From positions 3,534,001 to 3,598,000 of the forward strand of contig NZ_CP080383.1 in NCBI RefSeq assembly GCF_019443325.1: a stretch of DNA of 64,000 nt, read 5' to 3'. Each line of letters starts with the position of its first letter. Position 1 is the stretch's first letter. Made by a program: the position numbers and the translations under genes. The notes below the pieces were generated by a model that was not told the DNA's origin, ran no database searches, and saw only the letters and a program-made list of their open reading frames with translations. This document shows positions 53,255-61,883 of the stretch, piece by piece. The stretch is from Cryobacterium sp. PAMC25264 (lineage in GTDB: Bacteria; Actinomycetota; Actinomycetes; Actinomycetales; Microbacteriaceae).

Positions 53255-54001
53255 TCACGCGGTCCAGCCGCCGTCCATCAGGTACGACGAGCCGGTGACC
53301 ATGGCCGCCTCGCGGGAGGCGAGGAACACGACCAGGGCCGCCACCTCCTCGGGTTCGACGAGCCGTTTGATGGCGTTCTTGGCCAGGATCACCTCGTGCA
53401 TCACCTCTTCGGCGGGGATGCCGTGCGCGTCGGCCTGTGCCGAGATCTGGCTCTCGAGCAGGGGCGTGCGCACATATCCGGGGTTCACGCAGTTGCTCGT
53501 GACACCGTGTTCGCCCCCTTCGAGCGCGGTCACCTTGGACAGGCCCTCGAGACCGTGTTTGGCGGTGACGTACGCCGACTTGAAGGCGGAGGCACGCAGC
53601 CCGTGCACCGACGAGACGTTGATGATCCGCCCGTGCCCGTTCTTGTACATGTTCGGCAGGGCGGCCCGGATGAGCAGGAACGGCACCTCGACCATGAGCG
53701 TCTGCATCCGGCGGAACTCCGCCGGGTCGAAACTCTCCAGGGGGCTGATGGTCTGGTAACCGGCGTTGTTGACCAGGATGTCGGCGGACAGCGTGAGCGT
53801 TTCGAGTGCCGCGGTGTCGAGCAGGTCGACGGCCCAGGCCTCGCCGCGCACCTGGCCGGCCACTCGTTCGGCGGCCTCGGCGTCCCGGTCGGCGACGATC
53901 ACGTGGGCGCCCTGGGCGGCCAGGGCCGCCGCACACGCAGCCCCGATGCCGCCGGCGCCGCCGGTGATGAGGGCGCTCTGGCCGGAGAGGTCGCTGACCA
54001 T
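53255..54001 (-). CDS. 3-hydroxybutyrate dehydrogenase-like SDR
   Basis: A 248-residue short-chain dehydrogenase. The cofactor motif is LITGGAGGIGAAC, NNAGY follows, and the catalytic triad is Ser in NVSSVHGL with YVTAKHG (Tyr and Lys). The segment VNPGYVRTPLLESQI is characteristic of 3-hydroxybutyrate dehydrogenases, which oxidise (R)-3-hydroxybutyrate to acetoacetate with NAD. Its start overlaps the transporter stop by one base. The longer frame upstream lies inside the transporter gene. Confidence 0.88.
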   Translation of the reverse strand: MVSDLSGQSALITGGAGGIGAACAAALAAQGAHVIVADRDAEAAERVAGQVRGEAWAVDLLDTAALETLTLSADILVNNAGYQTISPLESFDPAEFRRMQTLMVEVPFLLIRAALPNMYKNGHGRIINVSSVHGLRASAFKSAYVTAKHGLEGLSKVTALEGGEHGVTSNCVNPGYVRTPLLESQISAQADAHGIPAEEVMHEVILAKNAIKRLVEPEEVAALVVFLASREAAMVTGSSYLMDGGWTA

Positions 54002-55389
54002 CAGAGGCTGCCGACGGGGGTCAGACCGTGCTTCTCGGCATCCACCTTGTCGACCTCGCGCAGGGAGATGCCGCGGGTCTCCTTGAGGGTCACCACGGCC
54101 ACCAGCGTGACGGCGCAGGCCGCGGCCACGTAGAAGGCCACCGGCAGCCAGGAGTCGTACTTCTGCAGCAGGGCCGTGGCGATGATCGGGGCCATCGACC
54201 CGGCCAGGATCGAGGTGACCTGGTAACCGAGCGAGACGCCGGAGTAGCGCATCCGGGTGGGGAACATCTCGGCCATGATGGCGGGCTGGCCGGCGTACAT
54301 CAGCGAGTGGAAGCAGAGCCCGATGGTGATGGCGAGCACGATCAGCGCAGGGTTCTGGGTGTCGAACATCGGGAAGGCGAAGAACGCCCAGGTGGAGCCG
54401 AGGACGGCGCCGGCGAGGTAGACGGGCTTGCGACCGATGCGGTCGGAGAGTCGGCCGACCTGCGGGATCACCAGGAAGTGCACGACGTGGGCGATCAGCA
54501 GAGCGAGCAGCAGGCTGCTGGTGTTGTACTGGTGCACGGTGACCAGGTACACGATCGAGAAGCTCACGATGATGTAATACAGGATGTTCTCGGCGAAGCG
54601 CAGGCCCATGGCGCCGAGGATGCCCTTCGGGTACTTGCGCACCACCTCGAGCACACCGTAGTTGGCGGCCTTGTCGGCCTCCACCTGGGCGCGGGCCTCG
54701 AGGAAGATCGGCGCCTCGCTGACGTGGGTGCGGATGTAGTACCCGACGACGACGATGATCGCGGAGAGCCAGAACGCCACGCGCCAACCCCAGCTGAGGA
54801 ACTGGTCGGCGGGCAGGGTCCAGGACATGGTCAGCAGCACCAGGGTGGCGAGCAGGTTGCCCACCGGCACGGCGGACTGCGGCCAGCTGGACCAGAACCC
54901 GCGCGACTGGTTCGGGCTGTGCTCGGCCACGAGCAGCACGGCGCCGCCCCACTCCCCGCCTACCGCGAAGCCCTGGATGAATCGCAGGGCCACCAGCAGG
55001 GCGGGCGCCCAGTAGCCGATGGTGTCGAAGCCGGGCAGGCAGCCCATCAGGAAGGTCGCGACACCGACCAGCACGATGGTGAGCTGCAGGGTGTGCTTTC
55101 GACCGAGCCGGTCGCCGATCTGGCCGAAGACGATGCCGCCGAGCGGCCGGGCGATGAAGCCCACCGCATAGGTGAGGAACGCGGCGATGATGCCGTCGAG
55201 CTGGCTGCCCGCGTTGGGGAAGAAGACCGTGGCGAAGACCAGGCTCGCCGCCGTGGCGTAGAGGAAGAATTCATACCACTCGACGACGGTGCCGACCATG
55301 GAGGCGGCGACGACCTTCTTCAGGCCGGAGGTTTCGCTGGTGGAGGGTAGGCCGCTCGTGGCGGCGGTGACACGCGAATTCGCGCTCAT
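54001..55389 (-). CDS. MHS-family MFS transporter
   Basis: A 462-residue protein with 12 helices of the metabolite:H+ symporter type. VVEWYEFFLYATAASLVF in helix 1, GQIGDRLGRKHTL between helices 2 and 3 and RFIQGFAVGGEWGGAVLL are diagnostic. It probably imports hydroxybutyrate or another short carboxylate for the downstream enzymes; that substrate is inference from operon content. The start at 55389 has GGAGAT upstream; an in-frame upstream Met is possible. Confidence 0.9.
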   Translation of the reverse strand: MSANSRVTAATSGLPSTSETSGLKKVVAASMVGTVVEWYEFFLYATAASLVFATVFFPNAGSQLDGIIAAFLTYAVGFIARPLGGIVFGQIGDRLGRKHTLQLTIVLVGVATFLMGCLPGFDTIGYWAPALLVALRFIQGFAVGGEWGGAVLLVAEHSPNQSRGFWSSWPQSAVPVGNLLATLVLLTMSWTLPADQFLSWGWRVAFWLSAIIVVVGYYIRTHVSEAPIFLEARAQVEADKAANYGVLEVVRKYPKGILGAMGLRFAENILYYIIVSFSIVYLVTVHQYNTSSLLLALLIAHVVHFLVIPQVGRLSDRIGRKPVYLAGAVLGSTWAFFAFPMFDTQNPALIVLAITIGLCFHSLMYAGQPAIMAEMFPTRMRYSGVSLGYQVTSILAGSMAPIIATALLQKYDSWLPVAFYVAAACAVTLVAVVTLKETRGISLREVDKVDAEKHGLTPVGSL

Positions 55390-55525
55390 GGGGATCTCCT
55401 TGAGTATCGGCATTGACACTGGGTGGGGGAAAGGCTCGTCGTTCTGCGCCGGGGGCGGTGAACGACTCCCCTGAGTATTCCCGCTCGCCGATGCTGCGAC
55501 AATGACCACTTCACCACTCCCGATG

Positions 55526-55537
55526 TGCATAATTGCA
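55526..55537. promoter_or_regulatory. Candidate LysR operator
   Basis: TGCATAATTGCA has four-base inverted arms TGCA/TGCA around TAAT and fits a T-N11-A-like LysR site. It lies three bases before the LysR start, in the divergent gap with the transporter operon. Confidence 0.35.
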
Positions 55538-55540
55538 GAT

Positions 55541-56449
55541 ATGAGTGAATCGCCCGTCACCGGTTCGGCGAACCCCGACGACCTGCTGGTGCTGCTTGCC
55601 GTCGCGAGGACCGGCCGCTTCACCACCGCCGCCGAATCCCTCGGCCTCAACCACACCACAATCTCCCGGCGCATCGCGGCCCTGGAGACGGCGCTGGCCG
55701 GCCGGGTGCTCTCGCGCACGGCGGGCGGCTGGGAGCTCACCGACCTCGGCACCCGCGCGGTGCGCGCGGCCGAGAACGTGGAAGCGGCCCTGGACCTGTT
55801 GGGCGGGCAGGCGGACGGCCGGGAGCTCTCCGGGGTGGTGCGGCTGAGCGCGACGGATGGCTTCAGCGCCTTCATCGCGGCCCCGGCGGTGGCCGAGTTG
55901 CAGCAGACGCATCCGCTGCTGCGGGTGGAGATCGTCACGGTGACCCGGCAGGCGCTGCAGCACCGCTCGGGCCTTGACATCGAGGTGGTGGTGGGCCGGC
56001 CGACGGCGCACCGGGCGGAGGCGTTCGAGCTGGGCCGCTACACGCTGGGCATGTACGCGTCGCGGGAGTACCTGGACCGAAACGGTACGCCGGGCAGTGT
56101 GGCCGCGCTGGTGGAACATCCGCTGGTCTACTTCGTGGACTCGATGCTGCAGGTGGACGACCTGGACGCCCCGCGCCGACTGGTGCCGACCATGCGGGGC
56201 TCGCTGAGTTCGACGAACGTGTTCGTGCAGATCGAGGCCACCCGGGTGGGCGGCGGCATCGGGCTGCTGCCCTGCTTCATGGCCGACCGGCACGACGACC
56301 TCGTGCGGGTGCTGCCGGCCGAGTTCGCCGAGGAGCTTCCCTATTGGATGGTGCTGCGCCCGGAGGCCAGACGCCAACCGGTCATCGCGGCGGTGGTGGA
56401 GGCCCTCCGCGCCCAAATGCTGACGCTGGCCGCGGCCCTACGCGGCTAA
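55541..56449 (+). CDS. LysR-family transcriptional regulator
   Basis: A 302-residue regulator. The N-terminal winged helix-turn-helix includes TGRFTTAAESLGLNHTTISR and RRIAALETALAGRVL, and the C-terminal part (RLSATDGFSAFIAAPAV onward) is the effector-binding periplasmic-like fold. It is divergent from the transporter/dehydrogenase/CoA-transferase/thiolase operon, which it probably controls. ATG 55541 is chosen; an upstream ATG at 55502 would add 13 residues. Confidence 0.9.
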   Translation: MSESPVTGSANPDDLLVLLAVARTGRFTTAAESLGLNHTTISRRIAALETALAGRVLSRTAGGWELTDLGTRAVRAAENVEAALDLLGGQADGRELSGVVRLSATDGFSAFIAAPAVAELQQTHPLLRVEIVTVTRQALQHRSGLDIEVVVGRPTAHRAEAFELGRYTLGMYASREYLDRNGTPGSVAALVEHPLVYFVDSMLQVDDLDAPRRLVPTMRGSLSSTNVFVQIEATRVGGGIGLLPCFMADRHDDLVRVLPAEFAEELPYWMVLRPEARRQPVIAAVVEALRAQMLTLAAALRG

Positions 56450-56458
56450 CGCCCCGCG

Positions 56459-56514
56459 TCCCTCCCGCGAACCGTGAGTTAAGCCCCAAAACCCCGGGTT
56501 TTTCGGCTCTTCTG
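56459..56514. repeat. Extragenic palindrome family B, left half (split by ISL3 element)
   Basis: CCTCCCGCGAAC at 56461-56472 and AAGCCCC are the left arm; the right arm GGGGCTT and GTTCGCGGG is at 57949-57979, on the other side of the ISL3 element. A complete relative is at 63449-63524. Confidence 0.8.
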
Positions 56515-57940
56515 ACATATCCGTGGGTGGTTTCCGCGTGGCTTAACGAGCGCACGCCGCTTTCTGTCTAGGTTTCTGACTGTCAAAGGTTGGAAACTGA
56601 AGAACGGAAAACGGCGTGCGTACTGCAAGGATATGGCGGACTCTGCTCGGTGTCGAAAAGACCATCGTTGACGACGTCGATTACGACGACGATGCGGGCG
56701 TTTTGGTCGTCGCGGTCCGGCCGATGAAAGCGGCCCGGAACCGGTGTGGGCTGTGCCACCGGCGCAGCCCAGGCTACGACCGTGGTGAGGGTCGACGACG
56801 CTGGCGGAGCCTGGATGCTGGCATCATCCAGGTCGTTCTCGAGGCAGACGCCCGCCGGGTGGCGTGCCGTGAGCATGGCGTCACGGTCGCGTCGGTGCCG
56901 TGGGCTCGGCACCAGGCCGGACATACCTACCTCTTCGACGACCACGTCGCGTGGCTGGCTACGCAGTCTTCCAAGACCGCGGTTACCGCGTTGATGCGCA
57001 TCGCTTGGCGCACCGTCGGCGCGATCGTCACCCGGGTCTGGGACGACGCCGCGACCCTGCACGACCCGTTCGATGGCCTCACCCGCATCGGGATCGATGA
57101 GATCTCCTACAAGCGTGGCCACAAGTTCCTCACCATCGTCGTGGACCACGACACCGGCCGTCTCGTCTGGGCTGCACCGGGCCAAGACAAAGCCACCCTC
57201 GGCACGTTCTTCGACGCCCTCGGCCCCGAGCGTTCCGCACAGATCACGCATGTTTCCGCGGACGGTGCGGCCTGGATCGCCAACGTTGTCGCGGCCCGCT
57301 GCCCGAACGCGGTGCGCTGCGCGGACCCGTTCCACGTCGTCAAATGGGCCACCGAAGCCCTCGACGAAGTCCGCCGCGCAGCCTGGAACGACGCCCGCAA
57401 AGCCGCCCGCATCAATGACGCCGCGCGGGGCCGCGGCCGACCCCGGAACGGAGCCCCCGAACGCCCCGACAGCGCTCGCGCGGCCGGCATCAGAAACAGC
57501 CGTTATGCGCTCTGGAAAAACCCCGAGAACCTCACCGAGAAACAACAAACCAAGCTGGCCTGGATCGTCCAAACCGACCCCCGACTGGCCCGCGCCTACT
57601 ACCTCAAAGAAGGCCTCAGAGTCATCTTCAAACTCCCGCTCGACCAGGCCAAGGAAGCCCTCGACAAATGGGTCGCCTGGGCTCGCCGCTGCCGCATCCC
57701 CGCGTTCGTGAAGCTGCAACGAAGCATCGTGAAGCACCGCGTCGCGATCCTCGCCTCGATAGAACACAACCTCTCCAACGGCCGCATCGAATCCATGAAC
57801 ACCAAAATCAGACTCCTCACCAGAATCGCGTTCGGCTTCGCCTCACCTGACGCCCTCATCAGCCTCGCCATGCTCAGCCTCGGCGGCCACCGACCAGCCC
57901 TCCCGGGCCGGAAATGACCCACGGAAGAGTCAGGAGAGCC
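56515..57940 (+). mobile_element. ISL3-family insertion sequence
   Basis: A 1426-bp element. The ends GGCTCTTCTGACATATCCG at 56515 and, reversed, GGCTCTCCTGACTCTTCCG at 57940 form an inverted repeat of about 32 bp with a few mismatches, with the GGCTCTTC start typical for ISL3. A perfect 8-bp direct repeat, GGTTTTTC, flanks it (56507-56514 and 57941-57948). It has one intact transposase gene and is inserted in the loop of a family B palindrome. Confidence 0.95.
56616..57917 (+). CDS. ISL3-family transposase
   Basis: A 433-residue transposase starting at GTG. The N-terminal zinc-ribbon-like part has CGLCHRRSPGY and ACREHGVTV, followed by an HTH region and a DDE core: IGIDEISYKRGHKFLTIVVD (first Asp), VSADGAAWIANVV and CADPFHVVKWATEAL (second Asp), and GRIESMNTKIRLL (Glu). 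Full length, no damage. Confidence 0.95.
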   Translation: MRTARIWRTLLGVEKTIVDDVDYDDDAGVLVVAVRPMKAARNRCGLCHRRSPGYDRGEGRRRWRSLDAGIIQVVLEADARRVACREHGVTVASVPWARHQAGHTYLFDDHVAWLATQSSKTAVTALMRIAWRTVGAIVTRVWDDAATLHDPFDGLTRIGIDEISYKRGHKFLTIVVDHDTGRLVWAAPGQDKATLGTFFDALGPERSAQITHVSADGAAWIANVVAARCPNAVRCADPFHVVKWATEALDEVRRAAWNDARKAARINDAARGRGRPRNGAPERPDSARAAGIRNSRYALWKNPENLTEKQQTKLAWIVQTDPRLARAYYLKEGLRVIFKLPLDQAKEALDKWVAWARRCRIPAFVKLQRSIVKHRVAILASIEHNLSNGRIESMNTKIRLLTRIAFGFASPDALISLAMLSLGGHRPALPGRK

Positions 57941-57948
57941 GGTTTTTC

Positions 57949-57979
57949 GGGGCTTTTCTCACAGTTCGCGGGCGGGAGG
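57949..57979. repeat. Extragenic palindrome family B, right half
   Basis: GGGGCTT and CTCACAGTTCGCGGG complete the palindrome begun at 56459. After removal of the ISL3 element and one copy of GGTTTTTC the two arms face each other across a CCCGGG-containing loop. Confidence 0.8.
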
Positions 57980-58054
57980 AGAATGGGATGCGCTGTACCA
58001 GTGCACCAACCGAGAGGCACAACCCGTCATGCCCCAGCGCACAGCCCCCGACGC

Positions 58055-58723
58055 ATGAGCGCCCGGATCCACTTCGTCCGCCACGCCGAAACCCTCTTCA
58101 ACGTCAACGGCATGCTGCAGGGCTGGTGCGACGCCCCGCTGACCGAACGCGGCGAAGGCCAGGTCGCCGCCCTCGGTGAGCGGATGCGCGACGTGCCGTT
58201 GGCCGCCGCGTTCATGAGCGATCTCACCCGCACCCGCACCACCATGGCGGGCGCCCTCGCCGGGCATCCACACCTCGTGCCCACCCCGATGCGGGACCTG
58301 CGCGAATGGCACTTCGGCGGCTGGGAGGGCCAGCCCACCGCGTCGCTCTGGAACCCGGTGTTCGCCGAACACGACGCCACCTACGCGCCGGGGACTTTCG
58401 CCACGATCACCGCGAACGGATTCGACAGCGTGATCGACGCCATCCACCGCAACGACCCGAGCGGCCGCGCCGACTCGGCAGCGGATGTGCGCACCCGCGT
58501 CGACGCGGCGCTGGAGACCGTGGTGGCCGCCGCCGAACTGGCGGCACTGGAGGACACAGGGGATGTGCTCGTCGTGACCCACGGGTCCGTCCTCGGCAGC
58601 ATCCTGCACACCCTCGTTCCCGCGACGCGACCGCGCACGGGCTTCCCGAACTGCGGAATCGTCACCGTGACCTGGACCGAGGGGCAGGCGATCGCCGGCA
58701 AGATCGACGCATCCTGCGCCTGA
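58055..58723 (+). CDS. Histidine phosphatase (phosphoglycerate mutase-like)
   Basis: A 222-residue branch-1 histidine phosphatase. The phospho-His motif is HFVRHAETLFNVNG (RHA, about residue 9). The acid/base Glu region is LREWHFGGWEGQ, and the second conserved His is in LVVTHGSVLG. It dephosphorylates small phosphometabolites; the substrate is not visible. Start chosen directly before the motif as in homologues; the upstream frame runs into the palindrome. Confidence 0.88.
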   Translation: MSARIHFVRHAETLFNVNGMLQGWCDAPLTERGEGQVAALGERMRDVPLAAAFMSDLTRTRTTMAGALAGHPHLVPTPMRDLREWHFGGWEGQPTASLWNPVFAEHDATYAPGTFATITANGFDSVIDAIHRNDPSGRADSAADVRTRVDAALETVVAAAELAALEDTGDVLVVTHGSVLGSILHTLVPATRPRTGFPNCGIVTVTWTEGQAIAGKIDASCA

Positions 58724-58820
58724 CGCACGCGACCGGGGCGGCTCGGGAAAAGTCCGGTCGAATTTCCAGCATCGGAGCGTAGTCTCGGGGTACGTAGTGC
58801 GACACTGGAGGTTGCTCGTC

Positions 58821-59882
58821 ATGTCCCGTACCTGGCTGAAGTGGATGCCCGCCGCGGTAGTGCCCGCCGTCATCGCCGTGGGAGTGCTGGCTGTTCCGCT
58901 GCAGGCCGGCGCCGCCGTGGACCTGCCGGACAAGACGCCGCAGGAGGTTCTGCAACTGGCGGCCGGCAGCACTGTCGACACGTTCTCCGGAACCATCGAG
59001 CAAACCTCCGACCTGGGGCTGCCCGAGGTACCCAGCAGCGGAGATTCCGCCGCCGGTGATCTCTCCGATGCCCTCGACCTGCTCACCGGGGACCACACCG
59101 TACGGGTGTACCAGTCCGGCGCCGACCAGAGCCGCGTGCAGGTGCAGGACACCATGTCGGAGCGCAACCTGATCCGCAACGGCACCGACCTCTGGGTCTA
59201 CGACTCGGCCGACAACACCGCAACGCACGCCACCCTGCCCGCCCACACGGATGCCGCCGGTGAGACCCCCGGCGCCAGGTACACGCCCGCGGAGATGGCC
59301 GACACATTCCTCGCCGAGGTGACCCCGAGCACCGGGGTGAGCCTGTCCGAGAACACCCAGGTCGCCGGCCGCGACGCCTACGAGCTGGTGCTGACGCCCA
59401 ACACCGAGACCACCCTCGTTGGCTCAGTGTCCATCGCGGTGGACGCCGAGACCGGCCTGCCACTGCGGGTGCAGGTCGAAGCCACGGGCGCCAGCGAGCC
59501 CGCCCTCAGCCTGGCCTTCACCTCGCTCAGCCTCGACACCCCGTCGGCTGACCTCTTCACCTTCAGCCCGCCGGCCGGGGCCGACGTGTCCGAGCAGGCG
59601 CTGCCCGCGAAGGGCGACGCCGAGCACCCCGAGGGCGACGGAAGCGGCGCCACCGTGATCGGCACCGGCTGGGATGCCGTGGTGGCCGTGCCGGCCGGAG
59701 CGGATGCCCAGGCGATGGCCGACCTCACCGCCTCACCGCTGTACACCCAGGTGACCGACGCCGTGGACGGCGGGCGGGCCCTGAGCACGACGCTCGTGAG
59801 CGTGCTGATCACCGACGACGGCCGGATCTTCGCCGGTTCGGTGCCCGTGGAGCGGCTGCAGGCCGCCGCCGCCCAGGAGTGA
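58821..59882 (+). CDS. LolA/RseB-like exported lipid-binding protein
   Basis: A 353-residue exported protein. The signal peptide is at residues 1-32 (MSRTWLKWMPAAVVPAVIA to LQAGA-A), followed by a LolA-like fold: FSGTIEQTSDLG, then NGTDLWVYDSADNTATHA, GRDAYELVLTPNTE and LPLRVQVEATG. In Gram-positive bacteria such DUF2092/LolA-like proteins probably bind lipids or lipoproteins at the surface. The start at 58821 is set by GGAGG nine bases upstream. The ABC ATPase gene overlaps its stop, so it works with the transporter. Confidence 0.82.
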   Translation: MSRTWLKWMPAAVVPAVIAVGVLAVPLQAGAAVDLPDKTPQEVLQLAAGSTVDTFSGTIEQTSDLGLPEVPSSGDSAAGDLSDALDLLTGDHTVRVYQSGADQSRVQVQDTMSERNLIRNGTDLWVYDSADNTATHATLPAHTDAAGETPGARYTPAEMADTFLAEVTPSTGVSLSENTQVAGRDAYELVLTPNTETTLVGSVSIAVDAETGLPLRVQVEATGASEPALSLAFTSLSLDTPSADLFTFSPPAGADVSEQALPAKGDAEHPEGDGSGATVIGTGWDAVVAVPAGADAQAMADLTASPLYTQVTDAVDGGRALSTTLVSVLITDDGRIFAGSVPVERLQAAAAQE

Positions 59883-60861
59883 CACCGCCCACCTGGGCCG
59901 CCGGCGACCTCGCCATCGAGACCCGGGCACTCACCAAACGATTCGGCCAGCAGACCGCCGTCGACGCCATCGACCTGGCGGTGCCGATGGGCTCCGTGTT
60001 CGGGTTCCTCGGCCCGAACGGCTCGGGCAAGACCACGAGCATCCGGGTGATGCTGGGACTGGCCGCCGCGACGAGCGGCGAGGTCAGCCTGCTCGGCGAG
60101 TCGATGCCGGGCCGGCTCGCCCGGGTGTTGCCCCAGGTGGGCGCGCTGGTGGAGGGGCCGGCGTTCTATCCGTTCCTATCGGGGCGGCGAACCTGCGCCG
60201 CCTCGACACCGCCGACCGGGCCGCCCCCGGCCGCACCCGCCGCGCAAGGGTGGACCGCGCGCTCGACCGGGTCGGGCTGTCGAACGCGGCCGGCAAGAAG
60301 GTGTCGGCGTACTCGCTGGGCATGAAGCAGCGCCTCGGCATCGCCAACGCCCTGCTGATGCCGCGCCGCCTGCTGGTGCTCGACGAACCCACCAACGGGC
60401 TCGACCCGCAGGGCACCCGCGAGGTGCGCGCCCTGGTGCGTTCCCTCGCCGGTGAGGGCACCACGGTCTTCGTCTCAAGCCACCTGCTCGCCGAGGTGGA
60501 ACACATGTGCACCCACGCGGCCATCATGAGCGCCGGACGCCTGCTGGTGCAGGGCACCCTCGACGAGCTGCGCGCCGGCGAGTCCCGGGTGCGGGTGCGC
60601 ACCCCGGATGCCGATGCCGCGATCCGCGTGCTGGCCGTCGCCGGTCTCACGGCCGGCCTGGAGACGCCCGAGGTGCCCGCCGGGCCGGGCGCCGACCCGT
60701 GGGTGAGCGCGCCCCTGGACGCGGATCCCCAACCGGCCGAGTCCCTCGTGGCCGCGCTCGTGGCCGCCGGAGTGCGGGTGCGCGGCTTCCAGATCGACGA
60801 CACCAGCCTCGAAGAACGGTTCGTGGCGCTCACCGGGGAGGGTTTTGATGTCGTCCGCTGA
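59879..60861 (+). pseudogene. ABC transporter ATP-binding protein, frameshifted
   Basis: Two frames together make one ABC ATPase of about 327 residues. The first, from GTG 59879, has Walker A GPNGSGKTTS and runs to FYPFLSGR. Near 60187 the frame changes, after which ANLRRLDTADRA, VSAYSLGMKQRLGIANALL (signature) and LLVLDEPTNGLDP (Walker B) follow in the other frame to 60861. A single G missing from the GGCGG at 60184-60188 accounts for it. It is coupled to the LolA-like gene (GTGA overlap) and overlaps the permease start. If the sequence is right the ATPase is dead; a sequence error is as likely. Confidence 0.85.
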
Positions 60862-61741
60862 ACCGGTACTGCCGGCCGCCGAATCCAAGTCGGCTGACAC
60901 CCCTCCCGCCGAGGCTCGGGCCGGCGGCGCCTGGGCACTGCTCGTTTCTGAGCTCACGGTGCTCTTCCGCCGCCGGCGCACCTGGGCCTTGCTGCTCGCG
61001 CTGGCCGCGATCCCCGTGCTCATCGCCGTGGCCGTGCGGCTCTCTTCGCAGGAACCGACTCCCGGCCGGGGACCGCCGTTCCTCGACCAGGTCACCCAGA
61101 ACGGCCTCTTCGTGGCCTTCACGGGCCTGATCGTGTCGATCCCCCTATTCCTGCCGCTCACGGTGGGGGTCGTGGCGGGTGACACCATCGCCGGCGAGGC
61201 CAGCCTGGGCACCCTGCGCTACCTTCTCGTCGCCCCGGCCGGCCGGGTGTGGCTACTCGTGGTCAAGTACGTCGGCGCCGCCGTGTTCGCTCTGGCGGCC
61301 ACCCTCACGGTGGTCACCGCTGGCGTGCTCTCCGGGCTGGCCCTGTTCCCCGTCGGCCCGCTCACCCTGCTCTCGGGCGACACGATCAGCCTCGGCGAAT
61401 CGTTTCTGCGCGCCCTGCTCATCGCCGGGTATGTCACGGTGTCGCTGCTCGGCCTCTCGATGATCGGCCTCTTCTTCTCCACCCTCACCGTGGTGCCCGT
61501 CGGGGCCATGGCCGCCACGATCGTGCTGTCGGTGGTGGCGCAGGTGCTGGACTCGCTGCCGCAACTGGATTGGCTGCATCCGTGGCTGTTCAGCCACTAC
61601 TGGCTGGACTTCGCCGACCTGCTGCGCCAGCCGGTCGACCTGAGCTCCTTCGGCGCGAACGCCCTACTGCAGGGCGGCTACCTGCTCGTCTTCGGGGCAC
61701 TCGCCTACGGGCGTTTCGTGACCAAGGACATCCTGAGCTGA
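60848..61741 (+). CDS. ABC transporter permease
   Basis: A 297-residue ABC-2-type permease with six membrane segments. A Pro/Ala-rich cytosolic N-terminus leads to WALLLALAAIPVLIAVAVRL, then IPLFLPLTVGVVAGDTIAGE, SLGTLRYLLVAPAGR (the conserved coupling segment), and later helices to FGALAYGRFVTKDILS. The start at 60848 lies inside the end of the ATPase gene. The three-gene operon probably exports or inserts a lipid-linked substrate; that is inference. Confidence 0.88.
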   Translation: MSSAEPVLPAAESKSADTPPAEARAGGAWALLVSELTVLFRRRRTWALLLALAAIPVLIAVAVRLSSQEPTPGRGPPFLDQVTQNGLFVAFTGLIVSIPLFLPLTVGVVAGDTIAGEASLGTLRYLLVAPAGRVWLLVVKYVGAAVFALAATLTVVTAGVLSGLALFPVGPLTLLSGDTISLGESFLRALLIAGYVTVSLLGLSMIGLFFSTLTVVPVGAMAATIVLSVVAQVLDSLPQLDWLHPWLFSHYWLDFADLLRQPVDLSSFGANALLQGGYLLVFGALAYGRFVTKDILS

Positions 61742-61817
61742 CGCCGCGGGCCGGGAATCGCCGGTTTATATGACCTTGATATGAGAATGCCATTTCAGGC
61801 ATGTATCCCAGGGTCCC

Positions 61818-61845
61818 TTGATGCCCAGCCGCTTACCGTTATATT
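61818..61845 (+). promoter_or_regulatory. Sigma70-type promoter for the MurE-like gene
   Basis: TTGATG at 61818-61823 and TATATT at 61840-61845 with a 16-bp spacer. It ends 38 bp before the TTG start at 61884 and rules out the ATG near 61818 as the translation start. Confidence 0.6.
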
Positions 61846-61883
61846 GTGCCCTCACTTGGGGGTCATATCCGGAGGCAGCTGTT

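Noticed and set aside
54002..54952. Extension of the dehydrogenase frame upstream into the transporter gene.
   Set aside because: The added sequence is a shadow of the MFS gene, and SDR homology starts at 54001.
61818..61883. Earlier start for the MurE-like gene at 61818.
   Set aside because: The codons overlap a good -35/-10 promoter, while GGAGG fits the TTG at 61884.
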